Assembly: GCF_030687715.1 (NCBI RefSeq)
Contig: NZ_CP117445.1
Location: 2,476,501-2,540,500 of the forward strand
DNA length: 64,000 nucleotides
Source: Pseudomonas sp. FP2196
Lineage (GTDB): Bacteria > Pseudomonadota > Gammaproteobacteria > Pseudomonadales > Pseudomonadaceae
Reading direction: 5' to 3'
Shown one piece after another: positions 1-8,039 of this stretch. The first letter of the stretch is position 1, and the number at the start of each line of letters is the position of its first letter. Position numbers and translations under genes: made by a program. The notes under the pieces were generated by a model. It was not told the DNA's origin and made no database searches. It worked only from the letters and a program-made list of their open reading frames with translations.

Positions 1-282
1 TCATCAGAACTATACGGTCTCACAGAGAGGTACTGGCAAAGGCTTTGCGGTGATTGCTTTACAGGTGATGTGTGAAGTTCTTGCGTAGCGACAGGCCCCG
101 ATTGTCACGCAAAGGATTTAAAAGTGATGCGTCCCTGATTGTTAACAGCAGGGCTGGCGACAGGCAATTATTGGCCGATACCAGTCCTTCATGATCGGCT
201 GCTTATTATTGGCGGAATCTGGTTCTCCCTTGATTTCGCACCTGTTCAACCTTTGCCAGATCTACTGAATCTCTTTATGAAG
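1..282. other. Intergenic/edge region without a supported gene
   Basis: No convincing coding frame. A short + frame is open from base 1 to a stop near 87, but it has no visible start and I recognise nothing in it. The stretch ends at the stop codon of the minus-strand DNA repair gene. Confidence 0.4.
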
Positions 283-1389
283 TCATCCCGCGATGATGTT
301 GAATGCAGTTGCTGCCAACACCTCCCCATTAACCATCACCCTTACCCCATGCCGTCCCAAAAAATGCTTCCGCGTCGTAAAATCCTTAATCACTTGGCGC
401 CGTCCCACCACCACACTCTCATACCCCGCCAACACCACCGTCTTCAACTTAAAAACCTTCCTAGAAACCCCGCCATTCGCCTTCACATAGTCAATCGCAT
501 AATCGATCACCAATCGTTGCTCTTCCGCCACCGTCGACTTCACCACAAACGACAACGTAATCGCTTCCCCGAGCCTTACTACCGCCGGCTCAACCTTCAC
601 ATCCAGCAACTCGACCTCAGGCTTCCCCCCAGCGCCAATCACCGTCAACGCCCGCAAATCCCCCAGCTTGATCAAACTCCGCAACGCATGCTTGGCAATC
701 CAGGCCGTGTGTTTGTTCTCCTGCGACCAACCTTCAATCGTGTCGAGCACCCACTCCGGATGCACCTTCGTCACGTCATTCAAATGATTCGCCACGGACT
801 TGCGCACGTACAAACTCTCATCCGCCTTCAATCGATCCAGTATCCCGGCGGCCAATTGCGGATCAGCCTGCACTGCTTCGAGCCGAAATGACCATGGCAG
901 GCGAGGGCGGCTGCCTTCGCTGGCGAGGCGGCGGACGTGGTGGTTTTCGTCTTGGGTCCAGTCGTGCATTTGTTCCAGCGAGCGTTCCAGGTCGCTGCGC
1001 AGAAAGTGGCGGATGGCGAATTCGGAAGAGCCGAAGGTGGTGAAGTATTTCAGGGCTTCCATGGAGGTATCGAAGGCGTGCGCGCCGAAGCTGGCGACGT
1101 AGTGCGGCAGGCACATGCTGACGAATCCACTGTTGAGCCGTGGGGCGAGTTCGCGCAGGACTTCGAGGGAATCTTCGTAGTCCAGCGGCAGCACCGCATG
1201 TAGGCTCTCAGTCACCCGCGCCATCCGCTGCATCACCGACAACTCAGCCAGCCCATCATTGGCATGCTTCAAAAACGCCTTGGCCTTAAACGCCGGGTAC
1301 ACAGCGCTCATTTCTGTGGCGATGTGTTGCAAACGCTCAGCGTTAAAGATCTCTTTCAGTGCCGGTGCCGCGGTTTCAGGTGCGCTCAT
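283..1389 (-). CDS. DNA alkylation repair protein, AlkC-like (HEAT-like repeats plus C-terminal Ig-like domain)
   Basis: 368 residues. The AlkC/AlkD superfamily removes alkylated bases (for AlkC, cationic 3-methyladenine and similar) with a HEAT-like repeat scaffold. The family-typical central segment around residues 150-250 is visible: ENHHVRRLASEGSRPRLPW, then ESLYVRKSVANHLND and HPEWVLD. After about residue 255 the chain becomes beta-rich (VELLDVKVEPAVVRLGEAI), fitting the Ig-like C-terminal domain of some AlkC proteins. The start lies two bases after the stop of the upstream glutathione transferase gene (TGA-TC-ATG) and has no good Shine-Dalgarno, so translational coupling is likely. The family call is firm; the exact lesion specificity is inferred. 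Confidence 0.85.
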   Translation of the reverse strand: MSAPETAAPALKEIFNAERLQHIATEMSAVYPAFKAKAFLKHANDGLAELSVMQRMARVTESLHAVLPLDYEDSLEVLRELAPRLNSGFVSMCLPHYVASFGAHAFDTSMEALKYFTTFGSSEFAIRHFLRSDLERSLEQMHDWTQDENHHVRRLASEGSRPRLPWSFRLEAVQADPQLAAGILDRLKADESLYVRKSVANHLNDVTKVHPEWVLDTIEGWSQENKHTAWIAKHALRSLIKLGDLRALTVIGAGGKPEVELLDVKVEPAVVRLGEAITLSFVVKSTVAEEQRLVIDYAIDYVKANGGVSRKVFKLKTVVLAGYESVVVGRRQVIKDFTTRKHFLGRHGVRVMVNGEVLAATAFNIIAG

Positions 1390-1391
1390 GA

Positions 1392-1997
1392 TCAGGTCAT
1401 CGGCGTGCTGACGAACGCTTCAAGCGTTTCAGCGTAGGCGGTGTATCGGGCGATGTGCGGGTAGCGCGCCACATCTATTCGGTCGGGGACGACGAGGTCG
1501 GTGAAGCTCCAGGCGACGGCGAGGCTGATGCCGGCCTGGCTCAGGGTGCCGTCGGTGGGCAGACCGTTTTTTTCGAGTTCGTGTTCAAGCGCAGTAAACG
1601 CCGCGGCGAGTTGGCCTTCGACGCGTTCGACCCACGGTTGGTATTGATTGTCGGCCGGGCGCAGGTTGCGTTCGTAGTAGAGCTGCACGGCTTTTTCGCA
1701 CGCGGCGAGGCTGAGGCCGATCAGGCGCAGGGCGTGCGCGCGCTGGCTCAACTCTTTCGGCAGCAGGCTTTTGCCGGCGACGGTTTCGAGGTAGTCGAGG
1801 ATGAGGGTCGAGTCCATGAGGACGACGCCGTCGTCGAGGATCAGGCTCGGTGCCTTGACCACCGGGTTGATCTGCTGGAATTGCTCGAAGTGGCGGAACA
1901 CCGACACCGACTGGTGTTCCAGGTCGATGTCCAGGCGTTTGGCGGAGATCGCCACGCGGCGCACGTAAGGTGAATCGAGCATTCCGATCAGTTTCAT
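1392..1997 (-). CDS. Glutathione S-transferase family protein
   Basis: 201 residues from the ATG at 1997, which has AAGGAA about eight bases upstream. A TTG five codons earlier has no such signal. The N-terminal thioredoxin-like domain starts MKLIGMLDSPYVRRVAI and contains the cis-Pro region (VKAPSLILDDGVVLMDSTLI), followed by an all-helical C-terminal domain ending near residue 201. This layout is that of the bacterial GSTs that conjugate glutathione to electrophiles; the substrate cannot be read from sequence. It is the first gene of a two-gene unit with the AlkC-like repair gene, a pairing compatible with defence against electrophiles and alkylators (inference). Confidence 0.85.
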   Translation of the reverse strand: MKLIGMLDSPYVRRVAISAKRLDIDLEHQSVSVFRHFEQFQQINPVVKAPSLILDDGVVLMDSTLILDYLETVAGKSLLPKELSQRAHALRLIGLSLAACEKAVQLYYERNLRPADNQYQPWVERVEGQLAAAFTALEHELEKNGLPTDGTLSQAGISLAVAWSFTDLVVPDRIDVARYPHIARYTAYAETLEAFVSTPMT

Positions 1998-2012
1998 GAC
2001 GCGTTCCTTCAA

Positions 2013-2468
2013 GTCGAACCGGTTGGGTAGGCATAACCTAGCCGAGCCAGAGGGAAATGTCAGTTGTCGAATCCGGCTTGTTTATAAATCTCTCATGACC
2101 CCGGCGAAGGTGGGCTTTGTGCAGTCCATGAGGTCGTTCTGTATAAAAGCTCTAGCCTGCCGATAACCTTGCTCGCAGGTCGTTGTTAGCCGTTTGTCTT
2201 CTATATACAGCCGCTCGACTGAATTTCTTGCTATAAACGCACTCCGATGACCGCTGTGAAGCGTGTGTCAGAGCAGTTTCCGGGCTTTGTCGGACAAATT
2301 CCCTGTATTTACAGTTGCTGAGGCCTCAATCGGGCCTTAGACTGCCGCCCCTCGTAAATTGAGTGCCGGGTGGCGTTTGCAATAAACGATGCCTTTTCGT
2401 CGACCGGACACGGTTCGCCGGAACGCTCCCTATTTCGCCTTAATGCACGTTTTTTTATAGAGATATCA
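2013..2468. other. 456-bp intergenic region, divergent promoters expected
   Basis: Separates the minus-strand GST gene from the plus-strand DksA-like gene. I see no supported ORF or RNA gene. Moderately AT-rich patches such as TATAAA near 2090 and 2142 could be promoter elements. I looked for a Zur-type palindrome before the DksA-like gene and saw no clear one. Confidence 0.4.
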
Positions 2469-2873
2469 ATGACAAAGGACAAGTTGCTGGCGATGCCGGC
2501 AGATGACTACATGAATGCAGAGCAACACGCTTTCTTCACTGAGCTGTTGCAGAACATGAAAGTCGAAACCCATGAGCGCATTGAGCAAAACCGTATCGCC
2601 ATCGAAAGCCTGGACACCCCGGCTGACCCGGCGGACGCGGCTTCGGTTGAAGAAGAGCGCACTTGGCTGGTGAACGCGATCGATCGCGACCAGCGCATGC
2701 TGCCGCAACTGGAACAAGCCCTTGAGCGCATCAAGGAAGACAGCTTTGGCTGGTGCGACGACAGCGGCGAGGCCATTGGCCTGAAGCGCCTGCTGATCAG
2801 CCCGACCACCAAGTACTGCATCGAAGCTCAAGAGCGTCACGAGCAGATCGACAAGCATCAGCGTCAGGCCTGA
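2469..2873 (+). CDS. DksA/TraR family protein, DksA2-like with incomplete zinc finger
   Basis: 134 residues from the ATG at 2469; an upstream in-frame start at 2370 gives a non-conserved extension. DksA proteins bind the RNA polymerase secondary channel with a coiled coil and act with ppGpp in the stringent response. The coiled-coil tip (DTPADPADAASVEEE) is present. The zinc finger is degenerate: of the four Cys positions, only the first (GWC) and last (KYC) are Cys, while the other two are Ser (CDDS) and Thr (TKYC). Loss of two ligands is characteristic of Pseudomonas DksA2, which works under zinc limitation and is Zur-repressed in P. aeruginosa. The paralogue assignment is inference from this feature and from length. 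Confidence 0.8.
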   Translation: MTKDKLLAMPADDYMNAEQHAFFTELLQNMKVETHERIEQNRIAIESLDTPADPADAASVEEERTWLVNAIDRDQRMLPQLEQALERIKEDSFGWCDDSGEAIGLKRLLISPTTKYCIEAQERHEQIDKHQRQA

Positions 2874-2883
2874 TTCCTGAGGC

Positions 2884-2905
2884 GACCCGCCGATTGCGGG
2901 TCGTT
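2884..2905 (+). terminator. Hairpin after the DksA2-like gene
   Basis: GACCCGC / GCGGGTC stem with a five-base loop, ten bases after the stop. Only a weak T stretch follows, so termination is plausible but not certain. Confidence 0.5.
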
Positions 2906-2908
2906 CTG

Positions 2909-2963
2909 AAAAGATCGCAGCCTTCGGCAGCTCCTATAGGGGGTTGCAGGGGCTGCGATCTTT
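2909..2963. repeat. REP-type inverted repeat (class A), partly degenerate
   Basis: Contains GATCGCAGCCTTCGGCAGC and an imperfect inverse copy GGGGCTGCGATC. The same core occurs near 7.9, 11.2 and 17.5 kb. Confidence 0.75.
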
Positions 2964-3099
2964 GTTTTTGCTCGTCTGCGATATCCCGAGCCGTTCCATT
3001 GACCTGCTGCAAGCCCCCACGACTAACGGACCATAGATAATGGCGTTGTAGTGGCGTTTAATGCAGTCACAATAATGAGAACAAGCGTGGGGTGTTGAT

Positions 3100-4704
3100 A
3101 TGACGAGAGACGGATCTCTGGTTGGGGCTTTGCCTGCACCAGTGCTTTTGCCGAAAAACCGCTGGATCGCACCGACCCTGCAAAGCATCGCCCTGATGCT
3201 GTTGCTCGCCGGCATGACGCTGGGTGGATGGTCGCTTTACGTGGGCATGCCGTTGGCGGTGCTGATTGTCTGGCTGCCGCGCCTGCGTGCCCGAGCCGTC
3301 CCCGATGTAACACCTGCCGACTCCGGCAGTGCGATTTCCGAACTCACACGCGACCTTTCCTACACCACCAGCCATAACGCCTTGTCGGCGGCCGGGGTGG
3401 CGTTTTCGGTCAAGGAACTGGCGAGCAAACTCGAATCGCAACTCGATGCGGCAGCGCGGATTGTCAGCAATGCAGAGGTGATGATCGCCACCGAACACGC
3501 CACTTCGCAACTCAGCCGCGAAGCGTTGGCGGCCGCCAGTGAGGCGCATCACAGCAGTGCAGCGGGGCGAACCGAATTGGTCGATTCGATCTCGCGCATG
3601 CATCAGCTCAGTCAGCGCGCCAATGCCAGCCGTGAAATGATCGAGGCCTTGAGCCTGCGCAGCGATGACATTCAGCGGGTGACGCTGGTGATTCAGTCGA
3701 TTGCCAGCCAGACCAATTTGCTGGCGTTGAACGCGGCGATTGAAGCCGCGCGGGCCGGTGAGCACGGTCGCGGATTTGCAGTGGTGGCGGATGAGGTGCG
3801 CGGCTTGGCGGCGCGAACGGCGTCGGCGACGGGCGAAGTCGGCGAGATGGTCGCTGACATTCAACAGCGCACCGCCCAGGTCGTGGAGCAGATTCGCGAA
3901 CTGTCCAGCGATCTGCAAACCGGCGTCGAACAGGTCGAGCACACCGGCCAGCATCTGGACAACATCGCGCGATTGGCGGCGGGGGTGGAAAGTCAGGTCG
4001 GCGAGATCGCCCGGGGTGCGGAGACCAACCGCGAGCAACTCGACAGCCTGTTCAAAGCCATCGAGCAAATGCGCAGCGATCTGGCGGTCAGCGATCAGCA
4101 GACCCGTCGCCTCGCCGAAGCGGCGGTGCAGATGGAAGGGCAGGCGGAAACCATCAGTGAGCGTCTGGCCGAAGTCGGGCTGGATGACTATCACCAGCGC
4201 ATCTATGACCTGGCGCGCGAAGGGGCGAGCCAGATTGCCGCGCGTTTCGAGGCAGATGTCGAGCAGGGGCGGATCAGCCTCGACGATCTGTTCGACCGTC
4301 AGTATCAGCCGATCGCGAATACGCAACCGGCCAAGTTTCAAACCCGATTCGATCGTTATACCGATCAGGTGCTGCCGGCGATTCAGGAACCGTTGCTGCC
4401 GCGTCATGAGGGATTGGTGTTTGCCATTGCCTGCACGCAGCAGGGCTATGTGCCGACGCACAATCAGGTGTTCAGTCAGCCGTTGACCGGGGATGCGCAG
4501 GTCGATGCGGTTAACAATCGCACTAAACGCAAGTTTGCCGACCGCACCGGGATTCGCTGTGGCAGTCATCAGCAACCGGTGTTGTTGCAGACTTACACGC
4601 GCGATACCGGTGAGTTGATGCACGACTTGTCGGTGCCGATCACGATCAAGGGGCGGCACTGGGGCGGACTGCGTTTGGGCTATAAACCGGAGAGCCCGCG
4701 CTGA
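3100..4704 (+). CDS. Methyl-accepting chemotaxis protein with C-terminal sensor-like domain
   Basis: 534 residues, ATG preceded by GGGG at about -8. Two closely spaced hydrophobic segments (about residues 27-60) leave no room for a periplasmic sensor and no clear HAMP. A long helical region follows, with the conserved MCP hairpin tip near residues 199-240 ([20 protein letters not shown], then [15 protein letters not shown]), which contacts CheA/CheW. After about residue 370 comes a cytoplasmic C-terminal domain ([15 protein letters not shown] to WGGLRLGY) of the PAS/Cache-like kind. The signal is therefore probably sensed inside the cell or through this domain. The MCP call is certain; the ligand is unknown. 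No other chemotaxis genes are nearby. Confidence 0.93.
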   Translation: MTRDGSLVGALPAPVLLPKNRWIAPTLQSIALMLLLAGMTLGGWSLYVGMPLAVLIVWLPRLRARAVPDVTPADSGSAISELTRDLSYTTSHNALSAAGVAFSVKELASKLESQLDAAARIVSNAEVMIATEHATSQLSREALAAASEAHHSSAAGRTELVDSISRMHQLSQRANASREMIEALSLRSDDIQRVTLVIQSIASQTNLLALNAAIEAARAGEHGRGFAVVADEVRGLAARTASATGEVGEMVADIQQRTAQVVEQIRELSSDLQTGVEQVEHTGQHLDNIARLAAGVESQVGEIARGAETNREQLDSLFKAIEQMRSDLAVSDQQTRRLAEAAVQMEGQAETISERLAEVGLDDYHQRIYDLAREGASQIAARFEADVEQGRISLDDLFDRQYQPIANTQPAKFQTRFDRYTDQVLPAIQEPLLPRHEGLVFAIACTQQGYVPTHNQVFSQPLTGDAQVDAVNNRTKRKFADRTGIRCGSHQQPVLLQTYTRDTGELMHDLSVPITIKGRHWGGLRLGYKPESPR

Positions 4705-4817
4705 TCGATTGTTGCGGTTGATGCAATGAATCTGTGCACGGACGTTGCTGTTTCCTCCTCGAGTAAATCTTTAACATGCCTACATAGTTAGGTAGCTAAT
4801 GATTTGAGGAGGTCTGC

Positions 4818-5018
4818 ATGTGCAGAGTTGATGTTGCCGTGATGATTGGCAGCGGTGTACCCGCCGGTTTGCGCGCGATGGGGCGAAGTGTTTGCTGGGT
4901 GGTTTTGCTCAATGGTGAGCGGCGCGGTACTGCGTTTGCCAGTCGCGACGAAGCTGAGGAGTGCAGGGCCGCATGGCTCGCGCAGTTGCAGGCCGCGCCG
5001 GGTGACAGCCTGCACTGA
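4818..5018 (+). CDS. Small hypothetical protein (66 aa)
   Basis: The start is well supported: GAGGAGGT seven bases before the ATG. The product ends in a compact module, CWVVLLNGERRGTAFASR followed by DEAEECRAAWLAQL, that looks like the small DUF2188-type fold (strand-turn-strand-helix). I do not recognise it with certainty and assign no function. It stands alone between the chemoreceptor and a convergent DUF2789 gene. Confidence 0.7.
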   Translation: MCRVDVAVMIGSGVPAGLRAMGRSVCWVVLLNGERRGTAFASRDEAEECRAAWLAQLQAAPGDSLH

Positions 5019-5024
5019 TCGAGG

Positions 5025-5261
5025 TTACTTACCGTCGTGAAGGCGTACGTTCAGTTCGTCGAAGACGATTGCTCTGTCGTCGTCTTTGCCAATCCACTCT
5101 TGAAGCGTTTGCTTCTGAGATTCTGACCAGAAGGGCGCATCGACTAGCTTGGTCTCAGCGTCCAGTGGATGCCCATCGATGAAATCATCGATATCTGTTT
5201 CCTCTGAAGGCAGACCCAACTGGTCGAACAGGGTTTTCAAGTTATAACCTTCAAGATCCAT
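5025..5261 (-). CDS. DUF2789 family protein
   Basis: 78 residues from the second of two adjacent ATGs (5264 and 5261); GGAG lies six bases before the second. The chain (LEGYNLKTLFDQLGLPS, DIDDFIDGHPL, DAPFWSESQKQTLQEWI) follows the DUF2789 pattern of a short acidic helical protein. A longer reading frame upstream would run towards the next gene and has no ribosome-binding site. Function unknown. It lies 50 bp downstream of another small minus-strand gene and may share its transcript. Confidence 0.8.
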   Translation of the reverse strand: MDLEGYNLKTLFDQLGLPSEETDIDDFIDGHPLDAETKLVDAPFWSESQKQTLQEWIGKDDDRAIVFDELNVRLHDGK

Positions 5262-5310
5262 CATTTGCTCCTTCTGATGTGCGCCGGTATGGCGCAGTCG
5301 ATCACTCTCT

Positions 5311-5586
5311 TTATCTGAGACAGTCGCTGGCCAGGAGTTCGATTTGCATTTCAAGTGAGCGGGCGAGGGCGCACGCTTCGTTGTGATCTTCGCGGAAACC
5401 TCTTGCGCGGCCGGTCGATTTTTCCTTGATGTGGAAGAAAGCGTTGCCCGCCGGTACGACTTGAAAGCGCGGAACCATATCCTTTTGTTCGTGTTCCGGC
5501 AGAACGTTCATATCGGCGACATGCAGGATAAGGGGCGATTTGAGTCGGGCGTCAGTGGGCATGGCGAAGTGAGTCAGAGTGCACAT
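5311..5586 (-). CDS. Hypothetical protein (91 aa)
   Basis: ATG at 5586 with AAAAGGAC about six bases upstream. The middle (VPRFQVVPAGNAFFHIKE then GRARGFREDHNEACALARSLE) has alternating strand and helix character with no signal peptide or membrane segment. I do not recognise the family. It probably forms a small transcription unit with the DUF2789 gene just downstream. Confidence 0.7.
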   Translation of the reverse strand: MCTLTHFAMPTDARLKSPLILHVADMNVLPEHEQKDMVPRFQVVPAGNAFFHIKEKSTGRARGFREDHNEACALARSLEMQIELLASDCLR

Positions 5587-5694
5587 ATGAAGTCCTTTTC
5601 ATCGGTTGGCAGATATTTACAGGCCGTTTCGGGTAGTCGTAATGAGCATCGCTGCTCTAGAATCGCCAGTGCTTGTTGACGACAGGGCTTATCT

Positions 5695-5738
5695 AAAGCA
5701 ATTTTTCGCGTGTGATATGTCGGAAAATTGCTTTTTTT
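5695..5738 (+). terminator. Strong hairpin with T-run, orphan terminator or sRNA 3' end
   Basis: AAAGCAATTTT pairs with AAAATTGCTTT across an 18-base loop and is followed by a run of T. No annotated plus-strand gene lies upstream, so it may end an unannotated transcript starting in the 5590-5690 region. Confidence 0.5.
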
Positions 5739-5987
5739 CGTGAGAATTTTCCCTAAAGTTCGTAGTCAGCTTTCTTCAGTCGCCGGTAAGGATTATTCCT
5801 TCGAGCTTTGGCGACATTGGAGTGAGTTTCGCGAGTGACAATCCAGTAGTCTTACGAACCTCGCGTTGAATGAGCAGTCTGCTCAGTTCGGGCTTTTATT
5901 TGAGTCATTTGGCAGTTCCATCGGCCTGGCCGTTTTTTGTCGTGCGCGTTTTCCGTGTACGGTTTATTCAGATGTGGGGATGTTTCT

Positions 5988-6458
5988 TTGGCAGTCAGTA
6001 ATCTCGATATGCATGCTTTGTTCGTGTTGGGTGATTTGCGTGCAAAGCTGGTCAAGCTGTTCCAATCACGTTTTGTTTACATCACCGAGCAAAACGCTGA
6101 AGGCATCTACGTTGCCGAAATCGACACTGAAAGCGCTTTGGTGGTCGATGACAAACCGGGCCTGAAGCTCAAGGTTGGCGATCATTTCAGTGCGTCGGTG
6201 TTGCCCAGCCGTGAAGGCGGCAAATTGGATATCCGTTTTCGCGAAATCAAACTGACGGTTTATGGCATTGGCGATTACGCCTTCGTCGAGACGGCTGATG
6301 GCCACGCGATCCTGTTCAAGGAAGGTCATAGCGTGGTGACCGTGTTCGCCGCCCATGCGCAGTTGCAGGAAGGTCTGACCAAGACCCTGAAAGCCGTCAC
6401 CGCCAAAGCCGCGAAATGGCGCAAGGGTGAACTGGTGACTTTCAAGGCCAGCGAGTGA
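5988..6458 (+). CDS. Hypothetical protein, conserved type (about 156 aa)
   Basis: I place the start at TTG 5988 (product MAVSNLDMHALFVLGDL), which has GGGGA about seven bases upstream; an internal ATG at 6009 is the alternative. The protein is soluble and beta-rich (FVYITEQNAEGIYVAEIDTE, VGDHFSASVLPS, GIGDYAFVETADGHAILF) with a basic helical tail rich in Lys. I do not recognise a named domain. Its stop overlaps the start of the next small gene (GTGA), so the two are co-translated. The 150 bases upstream contain two palindromic stretches that could structure the leader. Confidence 0.75.
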   Translation: MAVSNLDMHALFVLGDLRAKLVKLFQSRFVYITEQNAEGIYVAEIDTESALVVDDKPGLKLKVGDHFSASVLPSREGGKLDIRFREIKLTVYGIGDYAFVETADGHAILFKEGHSVVTVFAAHAQLQEGLTKTLKAVTAKAAKWRKGELVTFKASE

Positions 6459-6664
6459 TCGGTGGTTTGAGCCGCGCCGATTTCCATGCGCAAAACCTCG
6501 ACAGTGCGCGCGATGAGGCCCGGCGGTTGTTCGCCGCGAAGGCAGAGTTGCAGGGCGCCTGGCTCGGTTGGGTAGCCGCGCAGATCTACACGTTGCGCCC
6601 GGCGGAATACGCCAGCATGGTCAGACGCGAGCTGCAAAGCTTGCAGGAAAAGTCTGAAATCTGA
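6455..6664 (+). CDS. Small hypothetical protein (69 aa)
   Basis: GTG start overlapping the stop of the preceding gene by four bases, a classic coupled pair. The product is helical (SARDEARRLFAAKAELQGAW, YASMVRRELQSLQEK), with no membrane segment. No recognised domain. The coupling suggests its function belongs with the upstream protein. Confidence 0.65.
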   Translation: MIGGLSRADFHAQNLDSARDEARRLFAAKAELQGAWLGWVAAQIYTLRPAEYASMVRRELQSLQEKSEI

Positions 6665-6791
6665 CCTCGCCCAGAGTCTGGCCCTGAAAAAGCAGGAACC
6701 TCGGCTACAGTCAGTTGACTGAGTATGCAGAGGCTTGCGGTCTTCTCTCAGGTCATCCTGCCATTGCTGTGATCAGCACGAGGTGCAATGC

Positions 6792-7808
6792 ATGAACGGA
6801 TTTCGACGGTTATTGGCCGCCAGCGTGGCCACATTCGGTTTGCTGACTTCAGTGCCATCGGTCATGGCGGCACAAGCGCCGATCCATTTTGCCGACCTGA
6901 ACTGGGAAAGCGGCAGCCTGATCACCGATGTCCTGCGGATCATCGTCGAGAAGGGTTACGGATTGCCGACCGACACCTTGCCCGGCACCACCATTACCCT
7001 GGAAACCGCGCTGGCCAACAATGATATTCAGGTCATTGGCGAGGAGTGGGCCGGGCGCAGTCCGGTGTGGGTCAAGGCCGAGGCCGAAGGTAAAGTCGTG
7101 AGCCTGGGCGATACGGTCAAGGGCGCCACCGAAGGCTGGTGGGTGCCGGAATACGTGATCAAGGGCGACCCGGCCAAGGGCATCAAACCACTGGCGCCGG
7201 ACCTGCGCAGTGTCAGTGATTTGAAGAAATACAAAGACGTGTTCAAGGACCCGGAAAACCCGAGCAAGGGGCGTTTTCTCAACAGCCCGATCGGCTGGAC
7301 GTCCGAAGTGGTCAATAAACAGAAGCTGACCGCGTACGGATTGCAGGACGACTACACCAATTTCCGCAGTGGTTCCGGTGCAGCGCTGGATGCCGAGATC
7401 AGTTCTTCGATTCGACGGGGCAAACCGGTGCTGTTCTATTACTGGTCGCCAACACCGCTGCTGGGCAAATTCAAACTGGTGCAACTGGAAGAGCCGCCGT
7501 TCGATGCCGAGGCGTGGAAGACGCTGACCGACGCCGATAATCCCAATCCGAAACCGACTCGCTCGCTGGCCTCGAAGCTGTCGATTGGCGTATCGACGCC
7601 GTTTCAGAAGCAGTATCCGCAGATTGCCGAGTTCTTCAGCAAGGTGGATTTCCCGATCGAGCCGTTGAACAAGGCATTGGCTGAGATGAGCGAGAAGCAC
7701 ACGGCGCCGCGTCAGGCAGCAGAATCGTTCATGAAGGCGCACCCGGATGTGTGGCAGGCGTGGTTGCCCAAGGATGTGGCGGATAAGGTTTCGGCCAGCC
7801 TGCAATAG
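6792..7808 (+). CDS. ABC transporter substrate-binding protein, glycine betaine/choline type (OpuAC/ProX family)
   Basis: 338 residues from the ATG at 6792, with GAGGTG eight bases upstream. A Sec signal peptide covers about residues 1-26 (LLAASVATFGLLTSVPSVMA). The mature chain has the OpuAC fold pattern and several Trp and Tyr residues of the kind that form the aromatic cage for quaternary amines (EEWAGRSPVWV, EGWWVPEYV, NSPIGWTSEV, FYYWSPTPLLGKF). It is an orphan: no permease or ATPase gene lies next to it, so it must dock to a transporter encoded elsewhere. The exact ligand (betaine, choline or carnitine-like) is inferred. Confidence 0.88.
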   Translation: MNGFRRLLAASVATFGLLTSVPSVMAAQAPIHFADLNWESGSLITDVLRIIVEKGYGLPTDTLPGTTITLETALANNDIQVIGEEWAGRSPVWVKAEAEGKVVSLGDTVKGATEGWWVPEYVIKGDPAKGIKPLAPDLRSVSDLKKYKDVFKDPENPSKGRFLNSPIGWTSEVVNKQKLTAYGLQDDYTNFRSGSGAALDAEISSSIRRGKPVLFYYWSPTPLLGKFKLVQLEEPPFDAEAWKTLTDADNPNPKPTRSLASKLSIGVSTPFQKQYPQIAEFFSKVDFPIEPLNKALAEMSEKHTAPRQAAESFMKAHPDVWQAWLPKDVADKVSASLQ

Positions 7809-7885
7809 ATCCTGATCCTGATCCTGATCCTGATCCTGATCCTGATCCTGATCCTGATCCTGATCCTGATCCTGATCCTGATCCT
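7808..7885. repeat. Hexanucleotide microsatellite (GATCCT) x 13
   Basis: Thirteen perfect tandem copies begin with the last base of the preceding gene's TAG stop. Copy-number change would not alter the upstream protein. The reverse strand reads as a long Gly-Ser run, giving a spurious ORF. Confidence 0.97.
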
Positions 7886-7905
7886 GAGCTGATGTCGATG
7901 TCGAT

Positions 7906-7989
7906 CCTGTAGGAGCTGCCGCAGGCTGCGATCTTTTGATCTTTTAAAAGCCAGATCAAAAGATCGCAGCCTGCGGCAGCTCCTACAGG
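7906..7989. repeat. REP-type hairpin (class A), perfect 35-bp arms
   Basis: Arms 7906-7940 and 7955-7989 are exact inverse copies (core GTAGGAGCTGCCGCAGGC) around a 14-base loop. It lies between convergent genes and can act as a bidirectional transcription barrier. Confidence 0.92.
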
Positions 7990-8039
7990 TTTTGTGTCGA
8001 TTAAAAATCCGATGTAGGAACCAGCCTGCTGGCGATCTT

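Noticed and set aside
2013..2468. Zur operator before the DksA2-like gene
   Set aside because: Searched by eye for a Zur-type palindrome; nothing convincing seen.
3067..4659. 530-aa minus-strand ORF opposite the chemoreceptor
   Set aside because: Arg/His/Gln-rich shadow of the MCP gene with no domain.
7808..7885. Tandem repeat considered as a CRISPR array
   Set aside because: Unit of six bases with no spacers.
7729..7959. Minus-strand ORF with a long Gly-Ser repeat
   Set aside because: It is the reverse reading of the (GATCCT)13 microsatellite and the end of a real gene; no ribosome-binding site or recognisable domain.
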